Shown: positions 6,666 through 12,790 of the stretch, piece by piece | Layout: the number at the start of each line of letters is the position of its first letter | Position numbering within the stretch: the first letter of the stretch is position 1 | Position numbers and translations under genes: made by a program | NCBI GenBank assembly: GCA_003695555.1 | Contig: RFIU01000269.1 | Span: 1-12,790 of the forward strand | Source: Alphaproteobacteria bacterium | Lineage (GTDB): Bacteria; Pseudomonadota; Alphaproteobacteria; Sphingomonadales; Rhodothalassiaceae | Direction: 5' to 3' | DNA: 12,790 bases | Notes under the pieces: model-generated | What the model saw: the letters and a program-made list of their open reading frames with translations, nothing else | Told to the model about the DNA's origin: nothing | Database searches by the model: none

Positions 6666-7199
6666 ATGGATGCCAGGAGCATGGAGCCCGACCTTGTCCA
6701 GGCGGCTGCCATCGCCGAGCGCAAGGCAGAAGAATGGCGCCGGGCGGCAGCCGAGATCACAGCGGTGATCGAAGGCGAGCCGCAGCCGGTTGCGCGAATG
6801 GCGAGCATCGCCTGCCTGCTCGCCCAGCGTTTTCCTCATTTCTTCTGGACCGGTTTCTACTGCCGGGACCCCGAGCGGCCGGACGAACTGGTGATCGGCC
6901 CCTATCAGGGGACGATGGGCTGCCTCAGGATCCCCTTCGGGCGCGGCGTATGCGGAACCGCTGCAGCCGAGCGGCGCACTCTGATCATTCCCGACGTTCA
7001 TGCCTTCGACGGGCACATTGCCTGCGACTCGCGCTCCAATTCCGAGATCGTCGTGCCGGTGATCGGGGCCCAAGGGTGCCTGCTCGGCGTCCTTGACATC
7101 GATGCGACCGCCTATGGCGTCTTCGATGCGACGGATGCCGAATGGCTGGAGCGGATCCTGTCCGATGCCTTCGGCGAGTATCGGCGCCTGCTCGGCTGA
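6666..7199 (+). CDS. msrC: Free methionine-(R)-sulfoxide reductase (GAF domain, fRMsr)
   Basis: Cytoplasmic repair enzyme of 177 residues that reduces free L-methionine-(R)-sulfoxide, normally with thioredoxin. The whole protein is one GAF domain. All three conserved redox cysteines of the fRMsr/YebR family are visible: Cys86 in TMGCLRIPFG, Cys96 in GRGVCGTAA (the catalytic position) and Cys120 in HIACDSRSNSEIVVPV. The substrate-binding SxSEIVVP segment and LGVLDID strand follow. The start at 6666 has AGGAG 10 nt upstream. An ATG at 6681, with its own AGGAG very close, is an alternative that would drop five residues. The gene begins 62 nt after the tRNA with no convincing terminator between, so it may be read partly from the tRNA promoter. 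A large hairpin follows its stop. Confidence 0.93.
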   Translation: MDARSMEPDLVQAAAIAERKAEEWRRAAAEITAVIEGEPQPVARMASIACLLAQRFPHFFWTGFYCRDPERPDELVIGPYQGTMGCLRIPFGRGVCGTAAAERRTLIIPDVHAFDGHIACDSRSNSEIVVPVIGAQGCLLGVLDIDATAYGVFDATDAEWLERILSDAFGEYRRLLG

Positions 7200-7253
7200 A
7201 ATCGCGAAAATGAAGAAGACGGGCTGCCCCCTCATCCGGGCGGAACCGATGAA

Positions 7254-7289
7254 GAACCGGCCACGGGGCCCAGGCCCCGCGACCGGTTC
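7254..7289. terminator. Compound hairpin, candidate terminator between converging msrC and XRE genes
   Basis: The outer stem GAACCGG/CCGGTTC (7254-7260 with 7283-7289) encloses an inner GC stem CGGGGC/GCCCCG (7264-7269 with 7274-7279) with a CCAG loop. CCA and CGA form an internal loop. It lies 54 nt after the msrC stop. No U-tract follows on either strand, so it could be a weak or Rho-assisted terminator. Confidence 0.5.
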
Positions 7290-7400
7290 ATCGTTGCTGT
7301 CGCCCGCATCCGTCCTGCGGCCCGTTACCCGTCGATCGATGCCCGCTTTTCACACCGCGACCCGCAGGAAAGCCGGGCAGAGGGGAAAACCGCCATCGAT

Positions 7401-7422
7401 CCGTATCGGGACCGTATCGGGA
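7401..7422. repeat. Exact tandem 11-bp duplication
   Basis: CCGTATCGGGA occurs twice in immediate succession, at 7401-7411 and 7412-7422, starting 8 nt beyond the stop of the XRE gene. Each unit contains a near-palindrome CCG-TAT-CGG. It may be a chance slippage duplication or a paired binding site. Confidence 0.7.
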
Positions 7423-7429
7423 GAGCCAG

Positions 7430-7837
7430 TCAGGAACGGCCGGCGTTGGCGATCGCCTTGACGAGTTCGAACATCCGTTTGCGAACCTTCGCATCCCGGA
7501 TGCGGTAATAGGCCCGCACCAGCTCCAGCGTCTCGCGCTTGGAAAGCTGATCGACTTCGAACGGTTCGCTCGGCACGTCGGAAAGGCCGCGATTGGCCGC
7601 CTCGACATCGCTTGGCATCTCCTCGAAGAAATAGGAGACCGGAACATCGAGAATCTTGGAGATCTTGTACAGGCGGCTCGAGCCGATGCGGTTCGCACCA
7701 CGCTCATATTTCTGGATCTGCTGAAAGGTCAGTCCCAGCGCATCGCCGAGCTTTTCCTGGCTCATGCCGAGCAGGGTCCGCCGCAGTCGCACGCGGGACC
7801 CCACGTGAATGTCAATGGGATCGGGTTTGGATGCCAC
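7430..7837 (-). CDS. XRE-family transcriptional regulator, PraR/PhrR-like
   Basis: DNA-binding protein of 135 residues. A helix-turn-helix of the Cro/C1 type covers about 14-68: VGSRVRLRR, then LGMSQEKLGDALGLTFQQIQKYERG with the recognition helix in TFQQIQKYE, then RLYKISKILDVPVSYFF. The C-terminal half (95-132) is helical, with YYRIRDAKVRKRMFELVKAI, and is probably for dimerisation. The GTG start at 7837 has AAGGAA 7 nt upstream. Proteins of this exact architecture sit beside lnt in many alphaproteobacteria, where PhrR of Sinorhizobium and PraR of Rhizobium are known members controlling stress, surface attachment or quorum-related genes. Orthology here is inferred from the domain and the lnt neighbour. 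In rhizobia metK follows on the other side; here it does not, and msrC converges instead. The inverted repeat at 7930-7964 may be its operator. Confidence 0.87.
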   Translation of the reverse strand: MASKPDPIDIHVGSRVRLRRTLLGMSQEKLGDALGLTFQQIQKYERGANRIGSSRLYKISKILDVPVSYFFEEMPSDVEAANRGLSDVPSEPFEVDQLSKRETLELVRAYYRIRDAKVRKRMFELVKAIANAGRS

Positions 7838-7929
7838 GGGTCGGTTCCTTGTTGTCGTTGCACCAGACTAATCGTCGCTTGTCGAAAAGACGCAAACCTG
7901 CAGCCGACCCCCGTTACATGCGGTTTGCC

Positions 7930-7964
7930 GTACCCCATGTATTCACACGCAACGCATGGGATAC
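7930..7964. promoter_or_regulatory. Inverted repeat upstream of the XRE gene, possible operator
   Basis: GTACCCCATG (7930-7939) and CATGGGATAC (7955-7964) are complementary at nine of ten positions around a 15-nt, relatively AT-rich spacer. A further GGTTT (7922-7926) and AAACC (7971-7975) extend the dyad. It lies 93-127 nt upstream of the XRE start codon and within the 205-nt gap after lnt. Dimeric HTH regulators often bind such dyads in their own promoters; binding here is an inference. Confidence 0.4.
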
Positions 7965-8042
7965 ACAGTGAAACCATTACCGCCGCATGCCGCGAGGGTC
8001 AAGCCACTTGTCCAGACGTGTGATGCGCCCCGGCCGCCTCAG

Positions 8043-9692
8043 TCAGAAGCGACGCACACCCGGCATGATGGCAAGAAATAAGATCAAAATCAACAAGAAG
8101 AAAAAAACAATTTCGCCATGACGTGAATAGAAGGATGGCTTTGCAAGCGGCTGCGGAAGGCGAACATCCATGCTGCTCCGAAGCCCCAGGCCGATACGGC
8201 CTTCCAGTCTTCCCAGCGGATCAACCACCGCGCTGATGCCGGTCTGGGCCACCCGTACGAGTGGGATGCCACGCTCGACCGCACGCATTCGGGCGATGGC
8301 GAAATGTTGGTGGGGGCCGCCTGCCTCGCCGAACCAGGCATCATTGGTCAGATTGAGCAGGAAGCGGGGGTCGGGAGAGGATTTCTCCGTAGAAACTAAT
8401 GGAAATATAATCTCGTAGCAGATCAGTGCCCGAAAGGGAGGCAGGCCCGGCACCGAGACGACGGGATCGGTCCTTCCCGGTGAGAAATCGATGCTGCCTT
8501 CGGTCAGCTTGGCGAGCCCGAAGCGGCGAATGATCCCCCCGAAGGGCAGGAATTCGCCGAAGGGGACCAGATGACGCTTGTCATAGCCGGCGAGAAGCTC
8601 GCCGTGCGACCCCAGCACGATGAGGCTGTTGAAGACCTGCCAATGGCCGTCGGGCCGCTTTTCGGCGCGTGGCGCTCCGCTGATCAGAATGGCCTCATCG
8701 GGCAGCAGTCGGGCGAGCAGCGCCCGACGACCGGGATGCTCGGCAAGGCGGTAGTCGGTGATTGCGGCTTCCGGCCAGATGACGACGAGCCGTTCGCCTT
8801 CGGGCGTGCCGAGCCTGTTGGAGAGGCGAAGCAGATCGGCAAGATGCGCCGCGCGCTGATCGGGGTCCCACTTCTCGCGCTGCGGAATTGCGGGCTGGAC
8901 GAGCCTGAGAACGACGCCCTCTACCGGGCCGGGATCGCCGACAATCGCAATTCGCAGCATGCCGAGGCCGGCGATCGCCAAGGGAATGACGGCGAAAAGA
9001 ACGGCGCTGACAAGGGCGATCCGCCGATTGCCGGGGGGAAGCCATGCCGACCAGCAGGTCGGCAGCAGCGCCCAGAAGAGGATGACGAGGCCAGTGGCGT
9101 GCGGACCGAGCCATGCCAGGATCTGCATCGCGCGCGCATCGAAGGATAGCGTCGATGCGATCGGGTTCCAGGGAAAGCCGGTGAACAGAATGCCACGCAG
9201 ATATTCGCCCAGCATCCAGAGCGCGGCGAAGGAGATGGGGCCGACGATGCCGCGCCGTGCGCGCATCGGCTGCATCCGCCAGAAGAAGCCGACCAGCGCC
9301 GGGTACAGGGCGAGAAAGCCGGCGAGCAGCAGCACCGCCGGTGGGCCCAGGGCGTCGGGTACATCCGCGCGTTGCCGGAAGGCTTCAGCGATCCAGGCAA
9401 GCCCGGCGGCAAAATGGCCAAGCCCGAACCACCAGCCGCGCGCCATTGCCGCTCGGGGCGAAGGGCTGCGAGCGATGAGTGCGAACAGCCCGGAAAAGGC
9501 AATGGCCAGCACCGGCCACCAGAAAAAGGGCGCGAAGGCCAGCGTGGCCAGTGCGCCAAGAGCCAGGGCGGTTGCGCCGGCAAATGCCGGCTGCGCCGTC
9601 AGACGACGGCAGGCGTAGAGCCGTCGCAAGGGGTGCCCCCCGCCCTGAGGAGAAGGCATGTCATCCGCGGCTTCGTCCTCTAACCCGCTCAT
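8043..9692 (-). CDS. lnt: Apolipoprotein N-acyltransferase
   Basis: Inner-membrane enzyme of 549 residues that adds the third acyl chain, from a phospholipid, to the N-terminal Cys of apolipoproteins, the last step before Lol sorting. The N-terminal half has about six hydrophobic segments (residues 35-245) with the family motif GFPWNPIA (172-179). The periplasmic nitrilase domain (about 260-515) carries the catalytic triad Glu308 (IWPEAAI), Lys372 (YDKRHLVPFGEF) and Cys425 (ALICYEIIFP), plus LTNDAWFG and RVAQTGISA. A last membrane helix (528-543) is encoded by an A-rich stretch on the plus strand. The ATG at 9692 overlaps the corC stop (ATGA), so it is probably translationally coupled. A purine-rich GGGGAGG sits directly before the start, closer than usual. 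An in-frame ATG at 9659 is an alternative. Confidence 0.96.
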   Translation of the reverse strand: MSGLEDEAADDMPSPQGGGHPLRRLYACRRLTAQPAFAGATALALGALATLAFAPFFWWPVLAIAFSGLFALIARSPSPRAAMARGWWFGLGHFAAGLAWIAEAFRQRADVPDALGPPAVLLLAGFLALYPALVGFFWRMQPMRARRGIVGPISFAALWMLGEYLRGILFTGFPWNPIASTLSFDARAMQILAWLGPHATGLVILFWALLPTCWSAWLPPGNRRIALVSAVLFAVIPLAIAGLGMLRIAIVGDPGPVEGVVLRLVQPAIPQREKWDPDQRAAHLADLLRLSNRLGTPEGERLVVIWPEAAITDYRLAEHPGRRALLARLLPDEAILISGAPRAEKRPDGHWQVFNSLIVLGSHGELLAGYDKRHLVPFGEFLPFGGIIRRFGLAKLTEGSIDFSPGRTDPVVSVPGLPPFRALICYEIIFPLVSTEKSSPDPRFLLNLTNDAWFGEAGGPHQHFAIARMRAVERGIPLVRVAQTGISAVVDPLGRLEGRIGLGLRSSMDVRLPQPLAKPSFYSRHGEIVFFFLLILILFLAIMPGVRRF

Positions 9693-10618
9693 CCTCCCCC
9701 CGCCGTGTCGCTTCCCCCCGCTGTTTCGCTCCCCGCCCGGGCGGCGCCGCGCCGGCGCGTTCGCGGCAGTGTGATGCGAAGACGCTTCAGACGGCGCGGG
9801 TCGGCGTCGAGCACCTCGAAGCGCAGGCCGGAAGGATCACGGATCCGTTCGCCGATCTCGGGAACGCGGCCGGCCAGCGCGAAGACGAGGCCGCCGACCG
9901 TGTCGATGTCCTCTTCCTCTGCGCTCGGGAAGGAAAGGCCGGAGATTTCTTCCAGTTCCTCGATCGGCAGACGGGCATCGATATCAAAGCGCCCGGCGCC
10001 CAAGGGGCGGATCCGCTCCGGTTCGGCGGTGTCGTGCTCGTCCTCGATCTCGCCGACGATCTGTTCGACGAGATCCTCGATCGTCACCAGTCCGTCGGTG
10101 CCGCCGTATTCATCGACGACGATCGCCATGTGAATGCGCTGGGCCCGCATCCGGGCGAGCAGATCGAGTACCCGCATCGAGGGGGCGACGAAGAGAACCG
10201 GTCGGATGATATCCTTCCACTCCGGCATCTGCTGGGCGCTGCGCGCCTCATAGAGCAGGCGCAGCGCATCCTTCACATGGATCATCCCGACCACTTCATC
10301 GAGACTTGCGCGATAGACGGGCAGGCGCGAATGCGCCGCTTCGATCATCCGGCGCACCGCTTCCTCGAATGGAAGTTCGGTCTCGATCGCGACGACATCG
10401 ACGCGCGGCACCATTACATCCTCGACCCTCAGCTCGCCATTTTCGAGAATATTGGCAAGCAGGGCGAGCGCTTCCGGCCCCAGCGACCGGTCGCGCCGCG
10501 CGGTGCCCTGTGCACTTTCCAGCAGATGCGCAAGCCGGGCCTTGAGATCGCTGTGGCCGGTGCGCCGCGGCGCGAAGAGGCGGGACCACCTGCTCTGCCG
10601 GGACGATGGAGTCTTCAT
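9689..10618 (-). CDS. corC: CBS/CorC-domain protein, CorC/YbeX family
   Basis: Cytoplasmic protein of 309 residues without the DUF21 membrane domain, so it belongs to the short CorC/YbeX group. It is linked in enterobacteria to Mg2+/Co2+ homeostasis and, together with YbeY/YbeZ, to ribosome metabolism. After a basic N-terminal region with VEDVMVPRVDV (65-75), two CBS domains span about 67-125 (HSRLPVY, GMIHVKDAL) and 135-192 (MAIVVDEYGGTDGLVTIEDLVEQIVGEI), a tandem that usually binds adenosyl nucleotides. The transporter-associated CorC_HlyC domain follows at about 205-285 (DIDTVGGLVF, GERI, RLKRLRI). The C-terminus is a disordered Arg/Gly tail. The chosen ATG at 10618 overlaps the ybeY stop (ATGA) and has GGAAGGGG upstream; the frame's extension to 10918 is antisense-like Arg/Pro-rich noise over ybeY. 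Confidence 0.93.
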   Translation of the reverse strand: MKTPSSRQSRWSRLFAPRRTGHSDLKARLAHLLESAQGTARRDRSLGPEALALLANILENGELRVEDVMVPRVDVVAIETELPFEEAVRRMIEAAHSRLPVYRASLDEVVGMIHVKDALRLLYEARSAQQMPEWKDIIRPVLFVAPSMRVLDLLARMRAQRIHMAIVVDEYGGTDGLVTIEDLVEQIVGEIEDEHDTAEPERIRPLGAGRFDIDARLPIEELEEISGLSFPSAEEEDIDTVGGLVFALAGRVPEIGERIRDPSGLRFEVLDADPRRLKRLRITLPRTRRRGAARAGSETAGGSDTAGGG

Positions 10619-11172
10619 CCCTTCATCCCCTTCCGGTTCATGCCGTCGGCCGACGCCTCGGCCGCCGTCGCATAGGGGTCGGGGATGCCAAGGCGGGCGA
10701 GGATGCGACGCTCGAGCGCTTCCATCTCTTCGGCCTCGGCATCTTGCCGGTGATCGTACCCCAGACAGTGCAGCACCCCGTGGATGACCAGATGGGCCAG
10801 ATGGTGGGCGAGCGGGAGGCCGAGCGCACGGGCATCCCGTATGGCGGTTTCGCGGGCGATGATGACGTCGCCGAGCGGCATCGCTTCCCCCCCTTTTCCG
10901 CCTGCCGCCACGAGCCATTCGGCGTCGGGCCGTTCGACCGCCGGAAAGGAAAGAACGTCGGTCGCTGTTGCGCGTCCACGATGACGGGCGTTGAGATCGC
11001 GCACGAGGGTATCGTCGGCCAGCGCGACGGCAATCTCGAAGCCGGCGAAATCCGCACCCTGCGCCGTGAAGCGATTGTCCGCCAGCGCCGCACGGGCGGC
11101 ATTTTCGGCGACCGATTCCATCACCTCCTCCCAGCCCTCGTCCAGGCGCCGTACGGCGATCTCGGCGCGCAC
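10615..11172 (-). CDS. ybeY: Endoribonuclease / rRNA maturation factor YbeY
   Basis: Zn-dependent single-strand endoribonuclease involved in 16S rRNA 3'-end maturation and late 70S quality control, often working with Era and YbeZ. The UPF0054 signature is complete: TDVLSFP (71-77), LGDVIIA (100-106) and the metal motif HGVLHCLGYDH with His131, His135 and His141. The product is 185 residues from the GTG at 11172, where the normal first β-strand (RAEIAV) begins. The start is uncertain. AGAGG is only 1 nt before that GTG, and ATGs at 11223 and 11229 lie inside phoH without a clear Shine-Dalgarno and add about 17 unrelated residues. An ATG at 11204 overlaps the phoH stop as ATGA, preceded by GGGAGG, but is out of frame. 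The gene sits in the classic phoH-ybeY-corC-lnt order. Confidence 0.93.
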   Translation of the reverse strand: MRAEIAVRRLDEGWEEVMESVAENAARAALADNRFTAQGADFAGFEIAVALADDTLVRDLNARHRGRATATDVLSFPAVERPDAEWLVAAGGKGGEAMPLGDVIIARETAIRDARALGLPLAHHLAHLVIHGVLHCLGYDHRQDAEAEEMEALERRILARLGIPDPYATAAEASADGMNRKGMKG

Positions 11173-11200
11173 ACCTCTTGCGGTTCCGCCTGCCCGGCCG

Positions 11201-12256
11201 TCATGCGTGCGACCTCCCGTCATTCTCATAGGCGGCGATGATGCGTGCGACCAGCGGATGGCGTACGACATCCTGCTGATCGAATTGAACGATGGCGATC
11301 CCCTCGACCCCGTTCAGCAGCCGCAGCGCCTGATGCAGACCGGAGCCGTCGCGTCCCGGCAGATCCACCTGCGACGGGTCACCGCAGATCGTCACATGGG
11401 CGCCTTCGCCGAAGCGGGTCAGAAACATCTTCATCTGCATCGGCGTGGTATTCTGGGCCTCGTCCAATATGACCCAGGCATGGGCCAGCGTGCGGCCGCG
11501 CATGTAGGCGAGCGGGGCGATCTCAATCTCGCCGCTCATCAAGCGGCGCTCGACCTGATCGGCCGGCAACGCATCATAGAGTGCGTCATAGAGCGGGCGC
11601 AGATAAGGATCGACCTTTTCCCTGAGGTCGCCCGGCAGGAAGCCGAGGCGCTCGCCCGCCTCGACCGCCGGGCGCGAGAGGATGATGCGATCGACTTCAC
11701 CGGCCAGAAGGGCTTCCACCGCCATCATCACCGCCAGATAGGTCTTGCCGGTTCCGGCCGGTCCGACGCCGAAGGTCAGCGGATGGGCGCGCATGGCTTC
11801 GATATAGGCGACCTGATTGGGTGAGCGCGGACTGATCACGCGACGGCGGGTGAAGATCCGCAGGCGTGCGGGTGGCTCGCCGGACGCCTGTGCGGGCTGT
11901 GTGATCGCGCCGCCGGTCTTGCCCTTCGCATTATCGCTGTCGGCCCCGGCGAGGGCACGCGGGTGCTGGACCAGTCGCACCGCGCCTTCGATATCGCCGA
12001 TATCGATCGACTCGCCGCGCGCCAACCGTTCATGCAGTGCCTCCAGAATATTGGCTGCCGCTTCGCGCATTGCCGGTGATCCCTGGATCAGCAGCCTGTT
12101 GCCGCGATTGATGAGACGGACGCCGAGCATATCTTCGAGAACCGCCAGATGCCGGTCATGGGCACCATAGAGTGCCGCGGCAAGGCGGTTGTCGGGAAAC
12201 TCCATCTGCCGGCCTTCGGACGTCTCGACGGATCGGATCGCGTGACTGTCGGCCAA
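11201..12256 (-). CDS. ybeZ: PhoH-family ATPase YbeZ
   Basis: Cytoplasmic P-loop NTPase of up to 351 residues, related to helicase core folds. It partners YbeY genetically and physically in RNA metabolism. An N-terminal KH-like region (about 18-100, MEFPDNRLAAALYG to GNRLLIQGS) precedes a linker. The ATPase domain (about 140-345) follows with Walker A GPAGTGKT (165-172), ILSRPAVEAGERLGFLPG, Walker B VILDEAQN (262-269) and the sensor motif GDPSQVDLPG (292-301). The start shown is a TTG at 12256 with GGAGAG 10 nt upstream, leaving 32 nt after miaB. The alternative is the ATG at 12205 with GAAGG 7 nt upstream, which drops 17 residues and still keeps the KH-like region. The 3' end runs directly into ybeY. 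Confidence 0.94.
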   Translation of the reverse strand: MADSHAIRSVETSEGRQMEFPDNRLAAALYGAHDRHLAVLEDMLGVRLINRGNRLLIQGSPAMREAAANILEALHERLARGESIDIGDIEGAVRLVQHPRALAGADSDNAKGKTGGAITQPAQASGEPPARLRIFTRRRVISPRSPNQVAYIEAMRAHPLTFGVGPAGTGKTYLAVMMAVEALLAGEVDRIILSRPAVEAGERLGFLPGDLREKVDPYLRPLYDALYDALPADQVERRLMSGEIEIAPLAYMRGRTLAHAWVILDEAQNTTPMQMKMFLTRFGEGAHVTICGDPSQVDLPGRDGSGLHQALRLLNGVEGIAIVQFDQQDVVRHPLVARIIAAYENDGRSHA

Positions 12257-12288
12257 TTCGGCTGTTCTCTCCCTGCTCTGTGTCCGGT

Positions 12289-12790
12289 CTATCCCCGGTG
12301 CGTGACGAGGCGCCCCTCAAGGCTGTGGGGGCCGCTCGCCGCCACTTCAATCAGCGCCAGGCCGGGAAGTCTGTCAAGCGCGGCTTCCTCGCCGTCCGGG
12401 ATGACCAGATGAACGGCCTGATTGTAGGGGCTGCGGCCGAGCCATTGTCCGGGCTCTCGACCGGGGCGCTCGAACAGAACGTCGAAGCGCCGACCGATGC
12501 AGGCGGCATTGAAGGCGGCCTGCTGTTCGGAAAGCAGCGCCTGAAGGCGGGCAAGCCGCTCGGCCTTCGTCGCTTCAGGCACCTGCTCGGCCGCCTCGGC
12601 GGCAGGTGTGCCGGGCCGCGGCGAATATTTGAAGGAATAGGCCTGCGCATAACCGACCTGTCGCACCAGATCGAGAGTGCGCTCGAAATCCTCGTCGGTC
12701 TCGCCGGGAAAGCCGACGATGAAGTCGCCCGAAAGCGCGATGTCGGGTCGCGCGGCGCGCAGCTTTTCGATGATCGCGAGATATTCCTCC
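12289..12790 (-). CDS. miaB: tRNA-2-methylthio-N6-dimethylallyladenosine synthase MiaB, C-terminal part
   Basis: Radical-SAM methylthiotransferase that converts i6A37 to ms2i6A37 in tRNAs reading UNN codons. Only the last 166 codons are present; the iron-sulfur cluster domains lie beyond the right edge. The visible part begins EEYLAIIEKLRAARPDIAL, followed by the family signature SGDFIVGFPGETDEDF and AYSFKYSPRPGTPA at the end of the radical-SAM barrel. A helical segment and the C-terminal TRAM domain follow (GRRFDVLFE ... WLGRSPYNQAVHLV ... LIEVAASGPHSLEGRL), which binds tRNA. The stop is TAG at 12289-12291. The downstream phoH start is 32 nt away, so miaB is the first recognisable member of the minus-strand operon. 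An internal GTG at 12666 is not a true start because homology continues without a break upstream. Confidence 0.95.
   Translation of the reverse strand, partial: EEYLAIIEKLRAARPDIALSGDFIVGFPGETDEDFERTLDLVRQVGYAQAYSFKYSPRPGTPAAEAAEQVPEATKAERLARLQALLSEQQAAFNAACIGRRFDVLFERPGREPGQWLGRSPYNQAVHLVIPDGEEAALDRLPGLALIEVAASGPHSLEGRLVTHRG

Noticed and set aside
9479..10675. 398-codon plus-strand open frame over lnt/corC
   Set aside because: It is antisense to corC and lnt, both of which have complete family motifs. The composition is typical of a shadow frame.
10619..10918. N-terminal extension of CorC by 100 residues
   Set aside because: It is Arg/Pro-rich sequence lying entirely inside ybeY in another frame. 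The ATG at 10618 has a good ribosome-binding site and fits the family length.
10991..11824. 277-codon plus-strand open frame over ybeY/phoH
   Set aside because: It is antisense to ybeY and phoH, with no motif of its own.
1..12790. CRISPR array, transposon, prophage or defence island
   Set aside because: No regularly spaced repeats, transposase, integrase, phage structural gene or known defence domain was seen. The genes are mostly conserved housekeeping and hydrolase functions.

Overview
The window is GC-rich, densely packed bacterial chromosome. It looks alphaproteobacterial, for two reasons. The minus-strand run miaB–phoH–ybeY–corC–lnt is followed by a PraR/PhrR-like XRE regulator, a neighbourhood known from rhizobia. 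The coding style also fits: GC-biased third positions and frequent GTG or TTG starts. The order within the class cannot be settled. Secreted M14 and M1 peptidases would fit Sphingomonadales or Caulobacterales as well as others.

Left part (1-6340). The first 325 bases form a long head-to-head inverted repeat. Its two arms carry two slightly different versions of one M1 aminopeptidase segment: minus strand in 1-178, plus strand from about 190. The plus-strand copy runs on to the C-terminus at 1353. Facing it is a minus-strand pair, a MarR-type regulator followed by an overlapping SH3/NlpC-P60 cell-wall hydrolase (2652 to 1373). A divergent spacer of about 350 bp leads to a plus-strand SlyD/SlpA-type FKBP prolyl isomerase. 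This converges, across a strong hairpin, on a large secreted M14 zinc carboxypeptidase (6340 to 3557).

Middle (6341-8042). A tRNA with anticodon CAU, best read as tRNA-Ile2, has a recognisable promoter and is followed 62 nt later by free methionine-(R)-sulfoxide reductase. A hairpin region then separates this from the minus-strand XRE regulator. Upstream of that regulator is a palindromic element that may be its operator.

Right part (8043-12790). This is a compact minus-strand operon: miaB (tRNA ms2i6A synthesis, 3' end only), phoH/ybeZ, ybeY (16S rRNA maturation and ribosome quality control), corC/ybeX (CBS and CorC domains) and lnt (lipoprotein N-acyltransferase). ybeY/corC and corC/lnt overlap by 4 nt, which suggests translational coupling. 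The set links RNA maturation to envelope homeostasis.

I find no CRISPR array, transposase, phage gene or convincing new multi-gene system. The most unusual item is the inverted repeat at the left edge. It may be a real inverted duplication or an assembly or chimera artefact joining two alleles.
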